In this document: positions 25,450 through 41,011 of the stretch, one piece after another
How the letters are laid out: each line of letters starts with the position of its first letter
Numbering within the stretch: the stretch's first letter is position 1
Origin: Ascidia mentula
Lineage: Eukaryota > Chordata > Ascidiacea > Phlebobranchia > Ascidiidae
DNA: 64,000 nt
Assembly (NCBI GenBank): GCA_947561715.1
Contig: OX387202.1
Coordinates: 8,259,001 to 8,323,000, forward strand
Reading direction: 5' to 3'
Program-made: the position numbers and the translations under genes
The notes under the pieces: model-generated
What the model was told of the DNA's origin: nothing
What the model saw: only the letters and a program-made list of their open reading frames with translations
Database searches by the model: none

Positions 25450-28400
25450 ACTATGCGATTTCAGCACTTGTCCATTTTGCAGTATATGACTTTTCGATGA
25501 AAAATATTTTTTTTCAGTAAAAGCTTTATTATACAGTGGAAAACGCTGATACTCCAGTATTGCATTGCGGTTGCACACCGTATGTAACTATGCGATTTCA
25601 GCACTTGTCCATTTTGCAGTATATGACTTTTCGATAAAAAATAATTTTTTTCAGTACAAGCTTTATTATACGGTGGAAAACGCTGATACTCCAGTATTGC
25701 TTGTGCGGTTGCACAACGTATGTAACTATCAGATTTCAGCACTTGTCCATTTTGCAGTGTATGACATTTCGATAAAAAATAATTTTTTTCAGTACAAGCT
25801 TTATTATACAGTGGAAAACGCTGATACTCCAGTATTGCTTTTGCGGTTGCACAACGTATGTAACTGTGCGATTTCAGCACTTGTCCATTTTGCAGTATAT
25901 GATTTTTCGATGAAAAATATTTTTTTGCAGTACAAGCTTTATTATACAGTGGAAAACGCTGATACTCCAGTATTGCATTTGCGGTTGCACAACGTATGTA
26001 ACTGTGCAATTTCAGCACTTGTCCATTTTGCAGTATATGACTTTTCGATAAAAAATATTTTTTTGCGGTACAAGCTTTATTATACAGTGGAAAATGCTGA
26101 TACTCCAGTATTGCTTTTGCGGTTGCACAACGTCTGCAACTATGCGATTTCAGCACTTGTCCATTTTGCAGTACATGACTTTTCGATGAAAAATATTTTT
26201 TTGCAGTACAAGCTTTATTGTACAGAGGAAAACGCTGATACTCCAGTATTGCTTTTGCGGTTGAACAACGTATGTAACTATGAGATTTTAGCACTTGTCC
26301 ATTTTGCAGTGTATGACTTTTCGATAAAAAATAATTTTTTTCAGTACAAGTTTGATTATACAGTGGAAAACGCTGATACTCCAGTATTGCTTTTTCGGTT
26401 GCACAACGTATGTAACTGTGCGATTTCAGCACTTGTCCATTTTGCAGTATATGACTTTTCGATGCAAAATAATTTTTTTCAGTACAAGCTTTATTATACA
26501 GTGGAAAACGCTGGTACTCCAGTATTGCTTTTGCGGTTGCACAACGTATGTAACTGAGCGATTTCAGCACTTGTCCATTTTGCAGTATATGATTTTTCGA
26601 TGAAAAATATATTTTTGCAGTACATGCTTTATTATACAGTGGAAAACGCTGATACTCCAGTATTGCGTTTGCGGTTGCACAACGTATGTAACTGTGCAAT
26701 TTCAGCACTTGTCCATTTTGCAGTATATGACTTTTCGATGAAAAATATTTTTTTGCAGTACAAGCTTTATTGTACAGTGGAAAACGCTGATACTCCAGTA
26801 TTGCTTTTGCGGTTGAACAACGTATGTAACTATGCGATTTCAGCACTTGTCCATTTTGCAGTATATGACTTTTCGATGAAAAATATTTTTTTGCAGCACA
26901 AGCTTTATTATACAGTGGAAAACGCTGATACTCCAGTATTGCTTTTGCGGTTGCACAACGTATGTAACTATGAGATTTCAGCACTTGTCCATTTTGCAGT
27001 GTATGACTTTTCGATAAAAAATAATTCTTTTCAGTACAAGCTTTATTATACAGTGGAAAACGCTGATACTCCAGTATTGCTTTTGCGGTTGCACAACGTA
27101 TGTAACTATGCAATTTCTGCACTTGTCCATTTTGCAGTATATGACTTTTCGATGAAAAATATTTTTTTGCAGTACAAGCTTTATTTTTCAGTGGAAAACG
27201 CTGATACTCCAGTATTGCTTTTGCGGTTGCACAAAGTATGTAACTATGCAATTTCAGCACTTGTCCATTTTGCAGTATATGACTTTTCGATGAAAAATGT
27301 TTTTTTGCAGTACAAGCTTTATTATACAGTGGAAAACGCTGATACTCCAGTATTGCTTTTGCGGTTGCACAACGTATGTAACTATGAGATTTCAGCACTT
27401 GTCCACTTTGCAGTGTATGACTTTTCGATAAAAAATAATTTTTTTCAGTACAAGCTTTATTATACAGTGGAAAACGCTGATACTCCAGTATTGCTTTTGC
27501 GGTTGCACAACGTATGTAACTTTGCGATTTCAGTACTTGTCCATTTTGCAGTATATGACTTTTCGATAAAAAATAATTTTTTTCAGTACAAGCTTTATTT
27601 TACAGTGGAAAACGCTGGTACTCCAGTATTGCCTTTGCGGTTGCACAACGTATGTAACTGTGCGATTTCAGCACTTGTCCATTTTGCAGTATATGATTTT
27701 TCGATGAAAAATATTTTTTTGTAGTACAAGCTTTATTATACAGTGGAAAACGCTGATACTCCAGTATTGCTTTTGCGGTTGCACAACGTATGTAACTGTG
27801 CAATTTCAGCACTTGTCCATTTTGCAGTATATGATTTTTTGTGAAAAAATAATTTTTTTCAGTACAAGCTTTATTATACAGTGGAAAACGCTGGTATTCC
27901 AGTATTGCTTTTGCTGTTGCACAACGTATGTAACTATGCGATTTCAGCACTTGTCCATTTTGCAGTATATGACTTTTCGATGAAAAATATTTTTTTGCTG
28001 TACAAGCTTTATTATACAGTGGAAAACGCTGATACTCCAGTATTGCATTTGCGGTTGCACAACGTATGTAACTATGCAATTTCAGCACTTGTCCATTTTG
28101 CAGTATATGAATTTTCGATGAAAAATATTTTTTTTGCAGTACAAGCTTTATTATACCGTGGAAAACGCTGATACTCCAGTATTGCTTTTGCGGTTGCACA
28201 ACGTCTGTAACTATGCGATTTCAGCACTTGTCCATTTTGCAGTATATGACTTTTCGATGAAAAATATTTTTTTGCAGTACAAGTTTTATTATACAGTGGA
28301 AAACGCTGATACTCCAGTATTGCTTTTGCGGTTGCACAACGTATGTAACTGTGCGATTTCAGCACTTGTCCATTTTGCAGTATATGACTTTTCGATGCAA

Positions 28401-28951
28401 AATAATTTTTCTCAGTACAAGCTTTATTATACAGTGGAAAACGCTGGTACTCCAGTATTGCTTTTGCGGTTGCACAACGTATGTAACTGAGCGATTTCAG
28501 CACTTGTCCATTTTGCAGTATATGATTTTTCGATGAAAAATATATTTTTGCAGTACATGCTTTATTATACAGTGGAAAACGCTGATACTCCAGTATTGCG
28601 TTTGCGGTTGCACAACGTATGTAACTGTGTAATTTCAGCACTTGTCCATTTTGCAGTATATGACTTTTCGATGAAAAATATTTTTTTGCAGTACAAGCTT
28701 TATTGTACAGTGGAAAACGCTGATACTCCAGTATTGCTTTTGCGGTTGAACAACGTATGTAACTATGCGATTTCAGCACTTGTCCATTTTGCAGTATATG
28801 ACTTTTCGATGAAAAATATTTTTTTGCAGTACAAGCTTTATTATACAGTGGAAAACGCTGATACTCCAGTATTGCTTTTGCGGTTGCACAACGTATGTAA
28901 CTATGAGATTTCAGCACTTGTCCATTTTGCAGTGTATGACTTTTCGATAAA
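25450..28951 (+). repeat. Large segmental duplication, LINE-empty copy
   Basis: This is the paralogue of 11003-18045 without the LINE. The uninterrupted target is at 26994-27000 (TTGCAGT). It lacks one monomer relative to the left copy (the left copy's monomer near 11690-11830). Small substitutions separate the copies, for example TTTCTGCAC near 27117 against TTTCAGCAC near 16211. Confidence 0.93.
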
Positions 28952-30169
28952 AAATAATTTTTTTCAGTACAAGCTTTATTATACAGTGGAAAACGCTGAT
29001 ACTCCAGTATTGCTTTTGCGGTTGCACAACGTATGTAACTATGCAATTTCAGCACTTGTCCATTTTGCAGTATATGACTTTTCGATGAAAAATATTTTTT
29101 TGCAGTACAAGCTTTATTTTTCAGTGGAAAACGCTGATACTCCAGTATTGCTTTTGCGGTTGCACAAAGTATGTAACTATGCAATTTCAGCACTTGTCCA
29201 TTTTGCAGTATATGACTTTTCGATGAAAAATATTTTTTTGCAGTACAAGCTTTATTGTACAGTGGAAAACGCTGATACTCCAGTATTGCTTTTGCGGTTG
29301 CACAACGTATGTAACTGTGCAATTTCAGCACTTGTCCATTTTGCAGTATATGACTTTTCGATGAAAAATATTTTTTTGCAGTACAAGCTTTATTATACAG
29401 TGGAAAACGCTGATACTCCAGTATTGCTTTTGCGGTTGCACAACGTATGTAACCATGAGATTTCAGCACTTGTCCATTTTGCAGTGTATGACTTTTCGAT
29501 AAAAAATAATTTTTTTCAGTACAAGCTTTATTATACAGTGGAAAACGCTGATACTCCAGTATTGCTTTTGCGGTTGCACAACGTATGTAACTGTGCGATT
29601 TCAGTACTTGTCCATTTTGCAGTATATGACTTTTCGATAAAAAATAATTTTTTTCAGTACAAGCTTTATTTTACAGTGGAAAACGCTGGTACTCCAGTAT
29701 TGCCTTTGCGGTTGCACAACGTATGTAACTGTGCGATTTCAGCACTTGTCCATTTTGCAGTATATGATTTTTCGATGAAAAATATTTTTTTGCAGTACAA
29801 GCTTTATTATACAGTGGAAAACGCTGATACTCCAGTATTGCTTTTGCGGTTGCACAACGTATGTAACTGTGCAATTTCAGCACTTGTCCATTTTGCAGTA
29901 TATGATTTTTTGTGAAAAAATAATTTTTTTCAGTACAAGCTTTATTATACAGTGGAAAACGCTGGTATTCCAGTATTGCTTTTGCTGTTGCACAACGTAT
30001 GTAACTATGCGATTTCAGCACTTGTCCATTTTGCAGTATATGAATTTTCGATGAAAAATATTTTTTTTGCAGTACAAGCTTTATTATACAGTGGAAAACG
30101 CTGATGCTCCAGTATTGCTTTTGCGGTTGCACAACGTATGTAACTATGCGATTTCAGCACTTGTCCATT

Positions 30170-31550
30170 TTGCAGTATATGACTTTTCGATGAAAAATAT
30201 TTTTTTGCAGTACAAGCTTTATTATACAGTGGAAAACGTTGATACTCCAGTATTGCTTTTGCGGTTGCACAACGTATGTAACTATGCGATTTCATCACTT
30301 GTCCATTTTGTAGTATATGACTTTTCGATGAAAAATATTTTTTTGCAGTACAAGCTTTATTATACAGTGGAAAACGCTGATACTCCAGTATTGCTTTTGC
30401 GGTTGCACAACGTATGTAACTGTGCAATTTCAGCACTTGTCCATTTTGCAGTATATGACTTTTCGATGAAAAATATTTTTTTGCAGTACAAGCTTTATTG
30501 TACAGTGGAAAACGCTGATACTCCAGTATTGCTTTTGCGGTTGAACAACGTATGTAACTATGCGATTTCAGCACTTGTCCATTTTGCAGTATATGACTTT
30601 TCGATGAAAAATATTTTTTTGCAGTACAAGCTTTATTATACAGTGGAAAACGCTGATACTCCATTATTGCTTTTGCGGTTGCACAACGTATGTAACTATG
30701 CGATTTCAGCACTTGTCCATTTTGCAGTATATGACTTTTCGATGAAAAATATTTTTTTGCAGTACAAGCTTTATTATACAGTGGAAAACGCTGATACTCC
30801 AGTATTGCTTTTGCGGTTGCACAACGTATGTAACTATGAGATTTCAGCACTTGTCCATTTTGTAGTATATGACTTTTCGATGAAAAATATTTTTTTGCAG
30901 TACAAGCTTTATTATACAGTGGAAAACGTTGATACTCCAGTATTGCTTTTGCGGTTGCACAACGTATGTAACTATGCGATTTCATCACTTGTCCATTTTG
31001 TAGTATATGACTTTTCGATGAAAAATATTTTTTTGCAGTACAAGCTTTATTATACAGTGGAAAACGCTGATACTCCAGTATTGCTTTTGCGGTTGCACAA
31101 CGTATGTAACTGTGCAATTTCAGCACTTGTCCATTTTGCAGTATATGACTTTTCGATGAAAAATATTTTTTTGCAGTACAAGCTTTATTGTACAGTGGAA
31201 AACGCTGATACTCCAGTATTGCTTTTGCGGTTGAACAACGTATGTAACTATGCGATTTCAGCACTTGTCCATTTTGCAGTATATGACTTTTCGATGAAAA
31301 ATATTTTTTTGCAGTACAAGCTTTATTATACAGTGGAAAACGCTGATACTCCATTATTGCTTTTGCGGTTGCACAACGTATGTAACTATGCGATTTCAGC
31401 ACTTGTCCATTTTGCAGTATATGACTTTTCGATGAAAAATATTTTTTTGCAGTACAAGCTTTATTATACAGTGGAAAACGCTGATACTCCAGTATTGCTT
31501 TTGCGGTTGCACAACGTATGTAACTATGAGATTTCAGCACTTGTCCATTT
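30170..31550 (+). repeat. Tandem five-monomer repeat (690 bp), two copies
   Basis: A five-monomer unit occurs at about 30170-30860 and 30860-31550. Diagnostic variants are TTTCATCAC (near 30290 and 30980), GAAAACGTTGAT, and CTCCATTATTGC (near 30660 and 31350), all spaced by exactly 690 bp. Confidence 0.88.
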
Positions 31551-32753
31551 TGCAGTGTATGACTTTTCGATGCAAAATAATTTTTTTCAGTACAAGCTTT
31601 ATTATACAGTGGAAAACGCTGGTATTCCAGTATTGCTTTTGCTGTTGCACAACGTATGTAACTATGCGATTTCAGCACTTGTCCATTTTGCAGTATATGA
31701 ATTTTCGATGAAAAATATTTTTTTTGCAGTACAAGCTTTATTATACAGTGGAAAACGCTGATGCTCCAGTATTGCTTTTGCGGTTGCACAACGTATGTAA
31801 CTATGCGATTTCAGCACTTGTCCATTTTGCAGTATATGACTTTTCGATGAAAAATATTTTTTTGCAGTACAAGCTTTATTATACAGTGGAAAACGTTGAT
31901 ACTCCAGTATTGCTTTTGCGGTTGCACAACGTATGTAACTATGCGATTTCAGCACTTGTCCATTTTGTAGTATATGACTTTTCGATGAAAAATATTTTTT
32001 TGCAGTACAAGCTTTATTATACAGTGGAAAACGCTGATACTCCAGTATTGCTTTTGCGGTTGCACAACGTATGTAACTGTGCAATTTCAGCACTTGTCCA
32101 TTTTGCAGTATATGACTTTTCGATGAAAAATATTTTTTTGCAGTACAAGCTTTATTGTACAGTGGAAAACGCTGATACTCCAGTATTGCTTTTGCGGTTG
32201 AACAACGTATGTAACTATGCGATTTCAGCACTTGTCCATTTTGCAGTATATGACTTTTCGATGAAAAATATTTTTTTGCAGTACAAGCTTTATTATACAG
32301 TGGAAAACGCTGATACTCCATTATTGCTTTTGCGGTTGCACAACGTATGTAACTATGCGATTTCAGCACTTGTCCATTTTGCAGTATATGACTTTTCGAT
32401 GAAAAATATTTTTTTGCAGTACAAGCTTTATTGTACAGTGGAAAACGCTGATACTCCAGTATTGCTTTTGCGGTTGCACAACGTATGTAACTATGAGATT
32501 TCAGCACTTGTCCATTTTGCAGTGTATGACTTTTCGATAAAAAATATTTTTTTTCAGTACAAGCTTTATTATACAGTGGAAAACGCTGATACTCCAGTAT
32601 TGCTTTTGCGGTTGCACAACGTATGTAACTATGCGATTTCAGCACTTGTCCATTTTGCAGTATATGACTTTTCGATGAAAAATATTTTTTTGCAGTACAA
32701 GCTTTATTTTTCAGTGGAAAACGCTGATACTCCAGTATTGCTTTTGCGGTTGC

Positions 32754-35150
32754 ACAAAGTATGTAACTATGCAATTTCAGCACTTGCCCATTTTGCAGTA
32801 TATGAATTTTCGATGAAAAATATTTTTTTTGCAGTACAAGCTTTATTATACCGTGGAAAACGCTGATACTCCAGTATTGCTTTTGCGGTTGCACAACGTC
32901 TGTAACTATGCGATTTCAGCACTTGTCCATTTTGCAGTATATGACTTTTCGATGAAAAATATTTTTTTGCAGTACAAGTTTTATTATACAGTGGAAAACG
33001 CTGATACTCCAGTATTGCTTTTGCGGTTGCACAACGTATGTAACTGTGCGATTTCAGCACTTGTCCATTTTGCAGTATATGACTTTTCGATGCAAAATAA
33101 TTTTTTTCAGTACAAGCTTTATTATACAGTGGAAAACGCTGGTACTCCAGTATTGCTTTTGCGGTTGCACAACGTATGTAACTGAGCGATTTCAGCACTT
33201 GTCCATTTTGCAGTATATGATTTTTCGATGAAAAATATATTTTTGCAGTACATGCTTTATTATACAGTGGAAAACGCTGATACTCCAGTATTGCGTTTGC
33301 GGTTGCACAACGTATGTAACTGTGCAATTTCAGCACTTGTCCATTTTGCAGTATATGACTTTTCGATGAAAAATATTTTTTTGCAGTACAAGCTTTATTG
33401 TACAGTGGAAAACGCTGATACTCCAGTATTGCTTTTGCGGTTGAACAACGTATGTAACTATGCGATTTCAGCACTTGTCCATTTTGCAGTATATGACTTT
33501 TCGATGAAAAATATTTTTTTGCAGTACAAGCTTTATTATACAGTGGAAAACGCTGATACTCCAGTATTGCTTTTGCGGTTGCACAACGTATGTAACTATG
33601 CGATTTCAGCACTTGTCCATTTTGCAGTGTATGACTTTTCGATAAAAAATAATTTTTTTCAGTACAAGCTTTATTATACAGTGGAAAACGCTGATACTCC
33701 AGTATTGCTTTTGCGGTTGCACAACGTATGTAACTATGCAATTTCAGCACTTGTCCATTTTGCAGTATATGACTTTTCGATGAAAAATATTTTTTTGCAG
33801 TACAAGCTTTATTTTTCAGTGGAAAACGCTGATACTCCAGTATTGCTTTTGCGGTTGCACAAAGTATGTAACTATGCAATTTCAGCACTTGTCCATTTTG
33901 CAGTATATGACTTTTCGATGAAAAATATTTTTTTGCAGTACAAGCTTTATTATACAGTGGAAAACGCTGATACTCCAGTATTGCTTTTGCGGTTGCACAA
34001 CGTATGTAACTATGAGATTTCAGCACTTGTCCACTTTGCAGTGTATGACTTTTCGATAAAAAATAATTTTTTTCAGTACAAGCTTTATTATACAGTGGAA
34101 AACGCTGATACTCCAGTATTGCTTTTGCGGTTGCACAACGTATGTAACTGTGCGATTTCAGTACTTGTCCATTTTGCAGTATATGACTTTTCGATAAAAA
34201 ATAATTTTTTTCAGTACAAGCTTTATTTTACAGTGGAAAACGCTGGTACTCCAGTATTGCCTTTGCGGTTGCACAACGTATGTAACTGTGCGATTTCAGC
34301 ACTTGTCCATTTTGCAGTATATGATTTTTCGATGAAAAATATTTTTTTGCAGTACAAGCTTTATTATACAGTGGAAAACGCTGATACTCCAGTATTGCTT
34401 TTGCGGTTGCACAACGTATGTAACTGTGCAATTTCAGCACTTGTCCATTTTGCAGTATATGATTTTTTGTGAAAAAATTATTTTTTTTCAGTACAAGCTT
34501 TATTATACAGTGGAAAACGCTGGTATTCCAGTATTGCTTTTGCTGTTGCACAACGTATGTAACTATGCGATTTCAGCACTTGTCCATTTTGCAGTATATG
34601 ACTTTTCGATGAAAAATATTTTTTTGCTGTACAAGCTTTATTATACAGTGGAAAACGCTGATACTCCAGTATTGCATTTGCGGTTGCACAACGTATGTAA
34701 CTATGCGATTTCAGCACTTGTCCATTTTGCAGTATATGAATTTTCGATGAAAAATATTTTTTTTGCAGTACAAGCTTTATTATACCGTGGAAAACGCTGA
34801 TACTCCAGTATTGCTTTTGCGGTTGCACAACGTCTGTAACTATGCGATTTCAGCACTTGTCCATTTTGCAGTATATGACTTTTCGATGAAAAATATTTTT
34901 TTGCAGTACAAGTTTTATTATACAGTGGAAAACGCTGATACTCCAGTATTGCTTTTGCGGTTGCACAACGTATGTAACTGTGCGATTTCAGCACTTGTCC
35001 ATTTTGCAGTATATGACTTTTCGATGCAAAATAATTTTTTTCAGTACAAGCTTTATTATACAGTGGAAAACGCTGGTACTCCAGTATTGCTTTTGCGGTT
35101 GCACAACGTATGTAACTGAGCGATTTCAGCACTTGTCCATTTTGCAGTAT
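32754..35150 (+). repeat. Segmental duplication, copy without LINE 2
   Basis: This interval matches 42142-43693 at an offset of 9388 bp and then 46249 to about 47096 at an offset of 11946 bp, which falls to 11945 after a one-base length difference near 34480. The jump of 2558 bp equals LINE copy 2 plus 3 bp. The uninterrupted site is at 34303-34305 (TTG inside GCACTTGTCCATT). Confidence 0.92.
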
Positions 35151-36117
35151 AAGATTTTTCGATGAAAAATATTTTTTTGCAGTACAAGCTTTATTATACA
35201 GTGGAAAACGCTGATACTCCAGTATTGCGTTTGCGGTTGCACAACGTATGTAACTGTGCAATTTCAGCACTTGTCCATTTTGCAGTATATGACTTTTCGA
35301 TGAAAAATATTTTTTTGCAGTACAAGATTTATTGTACAGTGGAAAACGCTGATACTCCAGTATTGCTTTTGCGGTTGAACAACGTATGTAACTATGCGAT
35401 TTCAGCACTTGTCCATTTTGCAGTATATGACTTTTCGATGAAAAATATTTTTTTGCAGTACAAGCTTTATTATACAGTGGAAAACGCTGATACTCCATTA
35501 TTGCTTTTGCGGTTGCACAACGTATGTAACTATGCGATTTCAGCACTTGTCCATTTTGCAGTATATGACTTTTCGATGAAAAATATTTTTTTGCAGTACA
35601 AGCTTTATTGTACAGTGGAAAACGCTGATACTCCAGTATTGCTTTTGCGGTTGCACAACGTATGTAACTATGAGATTTCAGCACTTGTCCATTTTGCAGT
35701 GTATGACTTTTCGATAAAAAATAATTTTTTTCAGTACAAGCTTTATTATACAGTGGAAAACGCTGATACTCCAGTATTGCTTTTGCGGTTGCACAACGTA
35801 TGTAACTATGCGATTTCAGCACTTGTCCATTTTGCAGTATATGACTTTTCGATGAAAAATATTTTTTTGCAGTACAAGCTTTATTTTTCAGTGGAAAACG
35901 CTGATACTCCAGTATTGCTTTTGCGGTTGCACAAAGTATGTAACTATGCAATTTCAGCACTTGTCCATTTTGCAGTATATGACTTTTCGATGAAAAATAT
36001 TTTTTTGCAGTACAAGCTTTATTATACAGTGGAAAACGCTGATACTCCAGTATTGCTTTTGCGGTTGCACAACGTATGTAACTATGAGATTTCAGCACTT
36101 GTCCATTTTGCAGTGTA

Positions 36118-39100
36118 TGACTTTTCGATAAAAAATAATTTTTTTCAGTACAAGCTTTATTATACAGTGGAAAACGCTGATACTCCAGTATTGCTTTTCC
36201 GGTTGCACAACGTATGTAACTGTGCGATTTCAGTACTTGTCCATTTTGCAGTATATGACTTTTCGATAAAAAATAATTTTTTTCAGTACAAGCTTTATTT
36301 TACAGTGGAAAACGCTGGTACTCCAGTATTGCCTTTGCGGTTGCACAACGTATGTAACTGTGCGATTTCAGCACTTGTCCATTTTGCAGTATATGATTTT
36401 TCGATGAAAAATATTTTTTTGCAGTACAAGCTTTATTATACAGTGGAAAACGCTGATACTCCAGTATTGCTTTTGCGGTTGCACAACGTATGTAACTGTG
36501 CAATTTCAGCACTTGTCCATTTTGCAGTATATGATTTTTTGTGAAAAAATAATTTTTTTCAGTACAAGCTTTATTATACAGTGGAATACGCTGGTATTCC
36601 AGTATTGCTTTTGCTGTTGCACAACGTATGTAACTATGCGATGTCAGCACTTGTCCATTTTGCAGTATATGACTTTTCGATGAAAAATATTTTTTTGCTG
36701 TACAAGCTTTATTATACAGTTGAAAACGCTGATACTCCAGTATTGCATTTGCGGTTGCACAACGTATGTAACTATGCGATTTCAGCACTTGTCCATTTTG
36801 CAGTATATGAATTTTCGATGAAAAATATTTTTTTTGCAGTACAAGCTTTATTATACCGTGGAAAACGCTGATACTCCAGTATTGCTTTTGCGGTTGCACA
36901 ACGTCTGTAACTATGCGATTTCAGCACTTGTCCATTTTGCAGTATATGACTTTTCGATGAAAAATATTTTTTTGCAGTACAAGCTTTATTATACAGTGGA
37001 AAACGCTGATACTCCAGTATTGCTTTTGCGGTTGCACAACGTATGTAACTATGCGATTTCAGCACTTGTCCATTTTGCAGTATGTGACTTTTCGATGAAA
37101 AATATTTTTTTGCAGTACAAGCTTTATTATACAGTGGAAAACGCTGATACTCCAGTATTGCTTTTGCGGTTGCACAACGTATGTAACTATGCGATTTCAG
37201 CACTTGTCCATTTTGCAGTATATGACTTTTCGATGAAAAATATTTTTTTGCAGTACAAGCTTTATTATACAGTGGAAAACGCTGATACTCCAGTATTGCT
37301 TTTGCGGTTGCACAACGTATGTAACTGTGCAATTTCAGCACTTGTCCATTTTGCAGTATATGACTTTTCGATGAAAAATATTTTTTTGCAGTACAAGCTT
37401 TATTATACAGTGGAAAACGCTGATACTCCAGTATTGCTTTTGCGGTTGCACAACGTATGAAACTATGAGATTTCAGCACTTGTCCATTTTGCAGTGTATG
37501 ACTTTTCGATAAAAAATAATTTTTTTCAGTACAAGCTTTATTATACAGTGGAAAACGCTGATACTCCAGTATTGCTTTTGCGGTTGCACAACGTATGTAA
37601 CTGTGCGATTTCAGTACTTGTCCATTTTGCAGTATATGACTTTTCGATAAAAAATATTTTTTTTCAGTACAAGCTTTATTTTACATTGGAAAACGCTGGT
37701 ACTCCAGTTTGCCTTTGCGGTTGCACAACGTATGTAACTGTGCGATTTCAGCACTTGTCCATTTTGCAGTATATGATTTTTCGATGAAAAATATTTTTTT
37801 GCAGTACAAGCTTTATTATACAGTGGAAAACGCTGATACTCCAGTATTGCTTTTGCGGTTGCACAACGTATGTAACTGTGCAATTTCAGCACTTGTCCAT
37901 TTTGCAGTATATGATTTTTTGTGAAAAAATAATTTTTTTCAGTACAAGCTTTATTATACAGTGGAAAACGCTGATACTCCAGTATTGCTTTTGCGGTTGC
38001 ACAACGTATGTAACTGTGCGATTTCAGTACTTGTCCATTTTGCAGTATATGACTTTTCGATAAAAAATATTTTTTTTCAGTACAAGCTTTATTTTACATT
38101 GGAAAACGCTGGTACTCCAGTTTGCCTTTGCGGTTGCACAACGTATGTAACTGTGCGATTTCAGCACTTGTCCATTTTGCAGTATATGATTTTTCGATGA
38201 AAAATATTTTTTTGCAGTACAAGCTTTATTATACAGTGGAAAACGCTGATACTCCAGTATTGCTTTTGCGGTTGCACAACGTATGTAACTGTGCAATTTC
38301 AGCACTTGTCCATTTTGCAGTATATGATTTTTTGTGAAAAAATAATTTTTTTCAGTACAAGCTTTATTATACAGTGGAAAACGCTGGTATTCCAGTATTG
38401 CTTTTGCTGTTGCACAACGTATGTAACTATGCGATTTCAGCACTTGTCCATTTTGCAGTATATGAATTTTCGATGAAAAATATTTTTTTTGCAGTACAAG
38501 CTTTATTATACAGTGGAAAACGCTGATACTCCAGTATTGCTTTTGCGGTTGCACAACGTATGTAACTATGCGATTTCAGCACTTGTCCATTTTGCAGTAT
38601 ATGACTTTTCGATGAAAAATATTTTTTTGCAGTACAAGCTTTATTATACTGTGGAAAACGCTGATACTCCAGTATTGCTTTTGCGGTTGCACAACGTATG
38701 TAACTATGCGATTTCAGCACTTGTCCATTTTGCAGTATGTGACTTTTCGATGAAAAATATTTTTTTGCAGTACAAGCTTTATTATACAGTGGAGAACGCT
38801 GATACTCCAGTATTGCTTTTGCGGTTGCACAACGTATGTAACTATGCGATTTCAGCACTTGTCCATTTTGCAGTATATGACTTTTCGATGAAAAATATTT
38901 TTTTGCAGTACATGCTTTATTATACAGTGGAAAACGCTGATACTCCAGTATTGCTTTTGCGGTTGCACAACGTATGTAATTGTGCAATTTCAGCACTTGT
39001 CCATTTTGCAGTATATGACTTTTCGATAAAAAATATTTTTTTGCAGTAAAAGCTTTATTATACAGTGGAAAACGCTGATACTCCAGTATTGCTTTTGCGG

Positions 39101-41011
39101 TTGCACAACGTATGTAACTATGCGATTTCAGCACTTGTCCATTTTGCAGTATATGACTTTTCGATAAAAAATAATTTTTTTCAGTACAAGCTTTATTATA
39201 CAGTGGAAAACGCTGATACTCCAGTATTGCTTTTCCGGTTGCACAACGTATGTAACTGTGCGATTTCAGTACTTGTCCATTTTGCAGTATATGACTTTTC
39301 GATAAAAAATAATTTTTTTCAGTACAAGCTTTATTTTACAGTGGAAAACGCTGGTACTCCAGTATTGCCTTTGCGGTTGCACAACGTATGTAACTGTGCG
39401 ATTTCAGCACTTGTCCATTTTGCAGTATATGATTTTTCGATGAAAAATATTTTTTTGCAGTACAAGCTTTATTATACAGTGGAAAACGCTGATACTCCAG
39501 TATTGCTTTTGCGGTTGCACAACGTATGTAACTGTGCAATTTCAGCACTTGTCCATTTTGCAGTATATGATTTTTTGTGAAAAAATAATTTTTTTCAGTA
39601 CAAGCTTTATTATACAGTGGAAAACGCTGGTATTCCAGTATTGCTTTTGCTGTTGCACAACGTATGTAACTATGCGATGTCAGCACTTGTCCATTTTGCA
39701 GTATATGACTTTTCGATGAAAAATATTTTTTTGCTGTACAAGCTTTATTATACAGTTGAAAACGCTGATACTCCAGTATTGCATTTGCGGTTGCACAACG
39801 TATGTAACTATGCGATTTCAGCACTTGTCCATTTTGCAGTATATGAATTTTCGATGAAAAATATTTTTTTTGCAGTACAAGCTTTATTATACCGTGGAAA
39901 ACGCTGATACTCCAGTATTGCTTTTGCGGTTGCACAACGTCTGTAACTATGCGATTTCAGCACTTGTCCATTTTGCAGTATATGACTTTTCGATGAAAAA
40001 TATTTTTTTGCAGTACAAGCTTTATTATACTGTGGAAAACGCTGATACTCCAGTATTGCTTTTGCGGTTGCACAACGTATGTAACTATGCGATTTCAGCA
40101 CTTGTCCATTTTGCAGTATGTGACTTTTCGATGAAAAATATTTTTTTGCAGTACAAGCTTTATTATACAGTGGAAAACGCTGATACTCCAGTATTGCTTT
40201 TGCGGTTGCACAACGTATGTAACTATGCGATTTCAGCACTTGTCCATTTTGCAGTATATGACTTTTCGATGAAAAATATTTTTTTGCAGTACAAGCTTTA
40301 TTATACAGTGGAAAACGCTGATACTCCAGTATTGCTTTTGCGGTTGCACAACGTATGTAACTGTGCAATTTCAGCACTTGTCCATTTTGCAGTATATGAC
40401 TTTTCGATGAAAAATATTTTTTTGCAGTACAAGCTTTATTATACAGTGGAAAACGCTGATACTCCAGTATTGCTTTTGCGGTTGCACAACGTATGAAACT
40501 ATGAGATTTCAGCACTTGTCCATTTTGCAGTGTATGACTTTTCGATAAAAAATAATTTTTTTCAGTACAAGCTTTATTATACAGTGGAAAACGCTGATAC
40601 TCCAGTATTGCTTTTGCGGTTGCACAACGTATGTAACTGTGCGATTTCAGTACTTGTCCATTTTGCAGTATATGACTTTTCGATAAAAAATATTTTTTTT
40701 CAGTACAAGCTTTATTTTACATTGGAAAACGCTGGTACTCCAGTTTGCCTTTGCGGTTGCACAACGTATGTAACTGTGCGATTTCAGCACTTGTCCATTT
40801 TGCAGTATATGATTTTTCGATGAAAAATATTTTTTTGCAGTACAAGCTTTATTATACAGTGGAAAACGCTGATACTCCAGTATTGCTTTTGCGGTTGCAC
40901 AACGTATGTAACTGTGCAATTTCAGCACTTGTCCATTTTGCAGTATATGATTTTTTGTGAAAAAATAATTTTTTTCAGTACAAGCTTTATTATACAGTGG
41001 AAAACGCTGGT
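36118..41011 (+). repeat. Higher-order duplication, 3036-bp offset
   Basis: About 36118-37975 is repeated at about 39154-41011, an offset of 3036 bp (22 x 138). Shared rare variants are GCTTTTCCGGTTGC (36193 and 39229), GCGATGTCAGC, ACAGTTGAAAACG, GCAGTATGTGACTT and GTATGAAACTATGAG. Confidence 0.88.
37563..38389 (+). repeat. Tandem three-monomer repeat of 413 bp, two copies
   Basis: A unit of 413 bp (3 x 138 - 1) occurs twice in a row. The missing base is in CTCCAGTTTGCCTTTGCGG (near 37704 and 38117), where related monomers have CCAGTATTGCC or CCAGTTTTGCC. The 3036-bp partner region near 40740 carries the deletion once, so the tandem doubling happened only in the left copy. Confidence 0.87.
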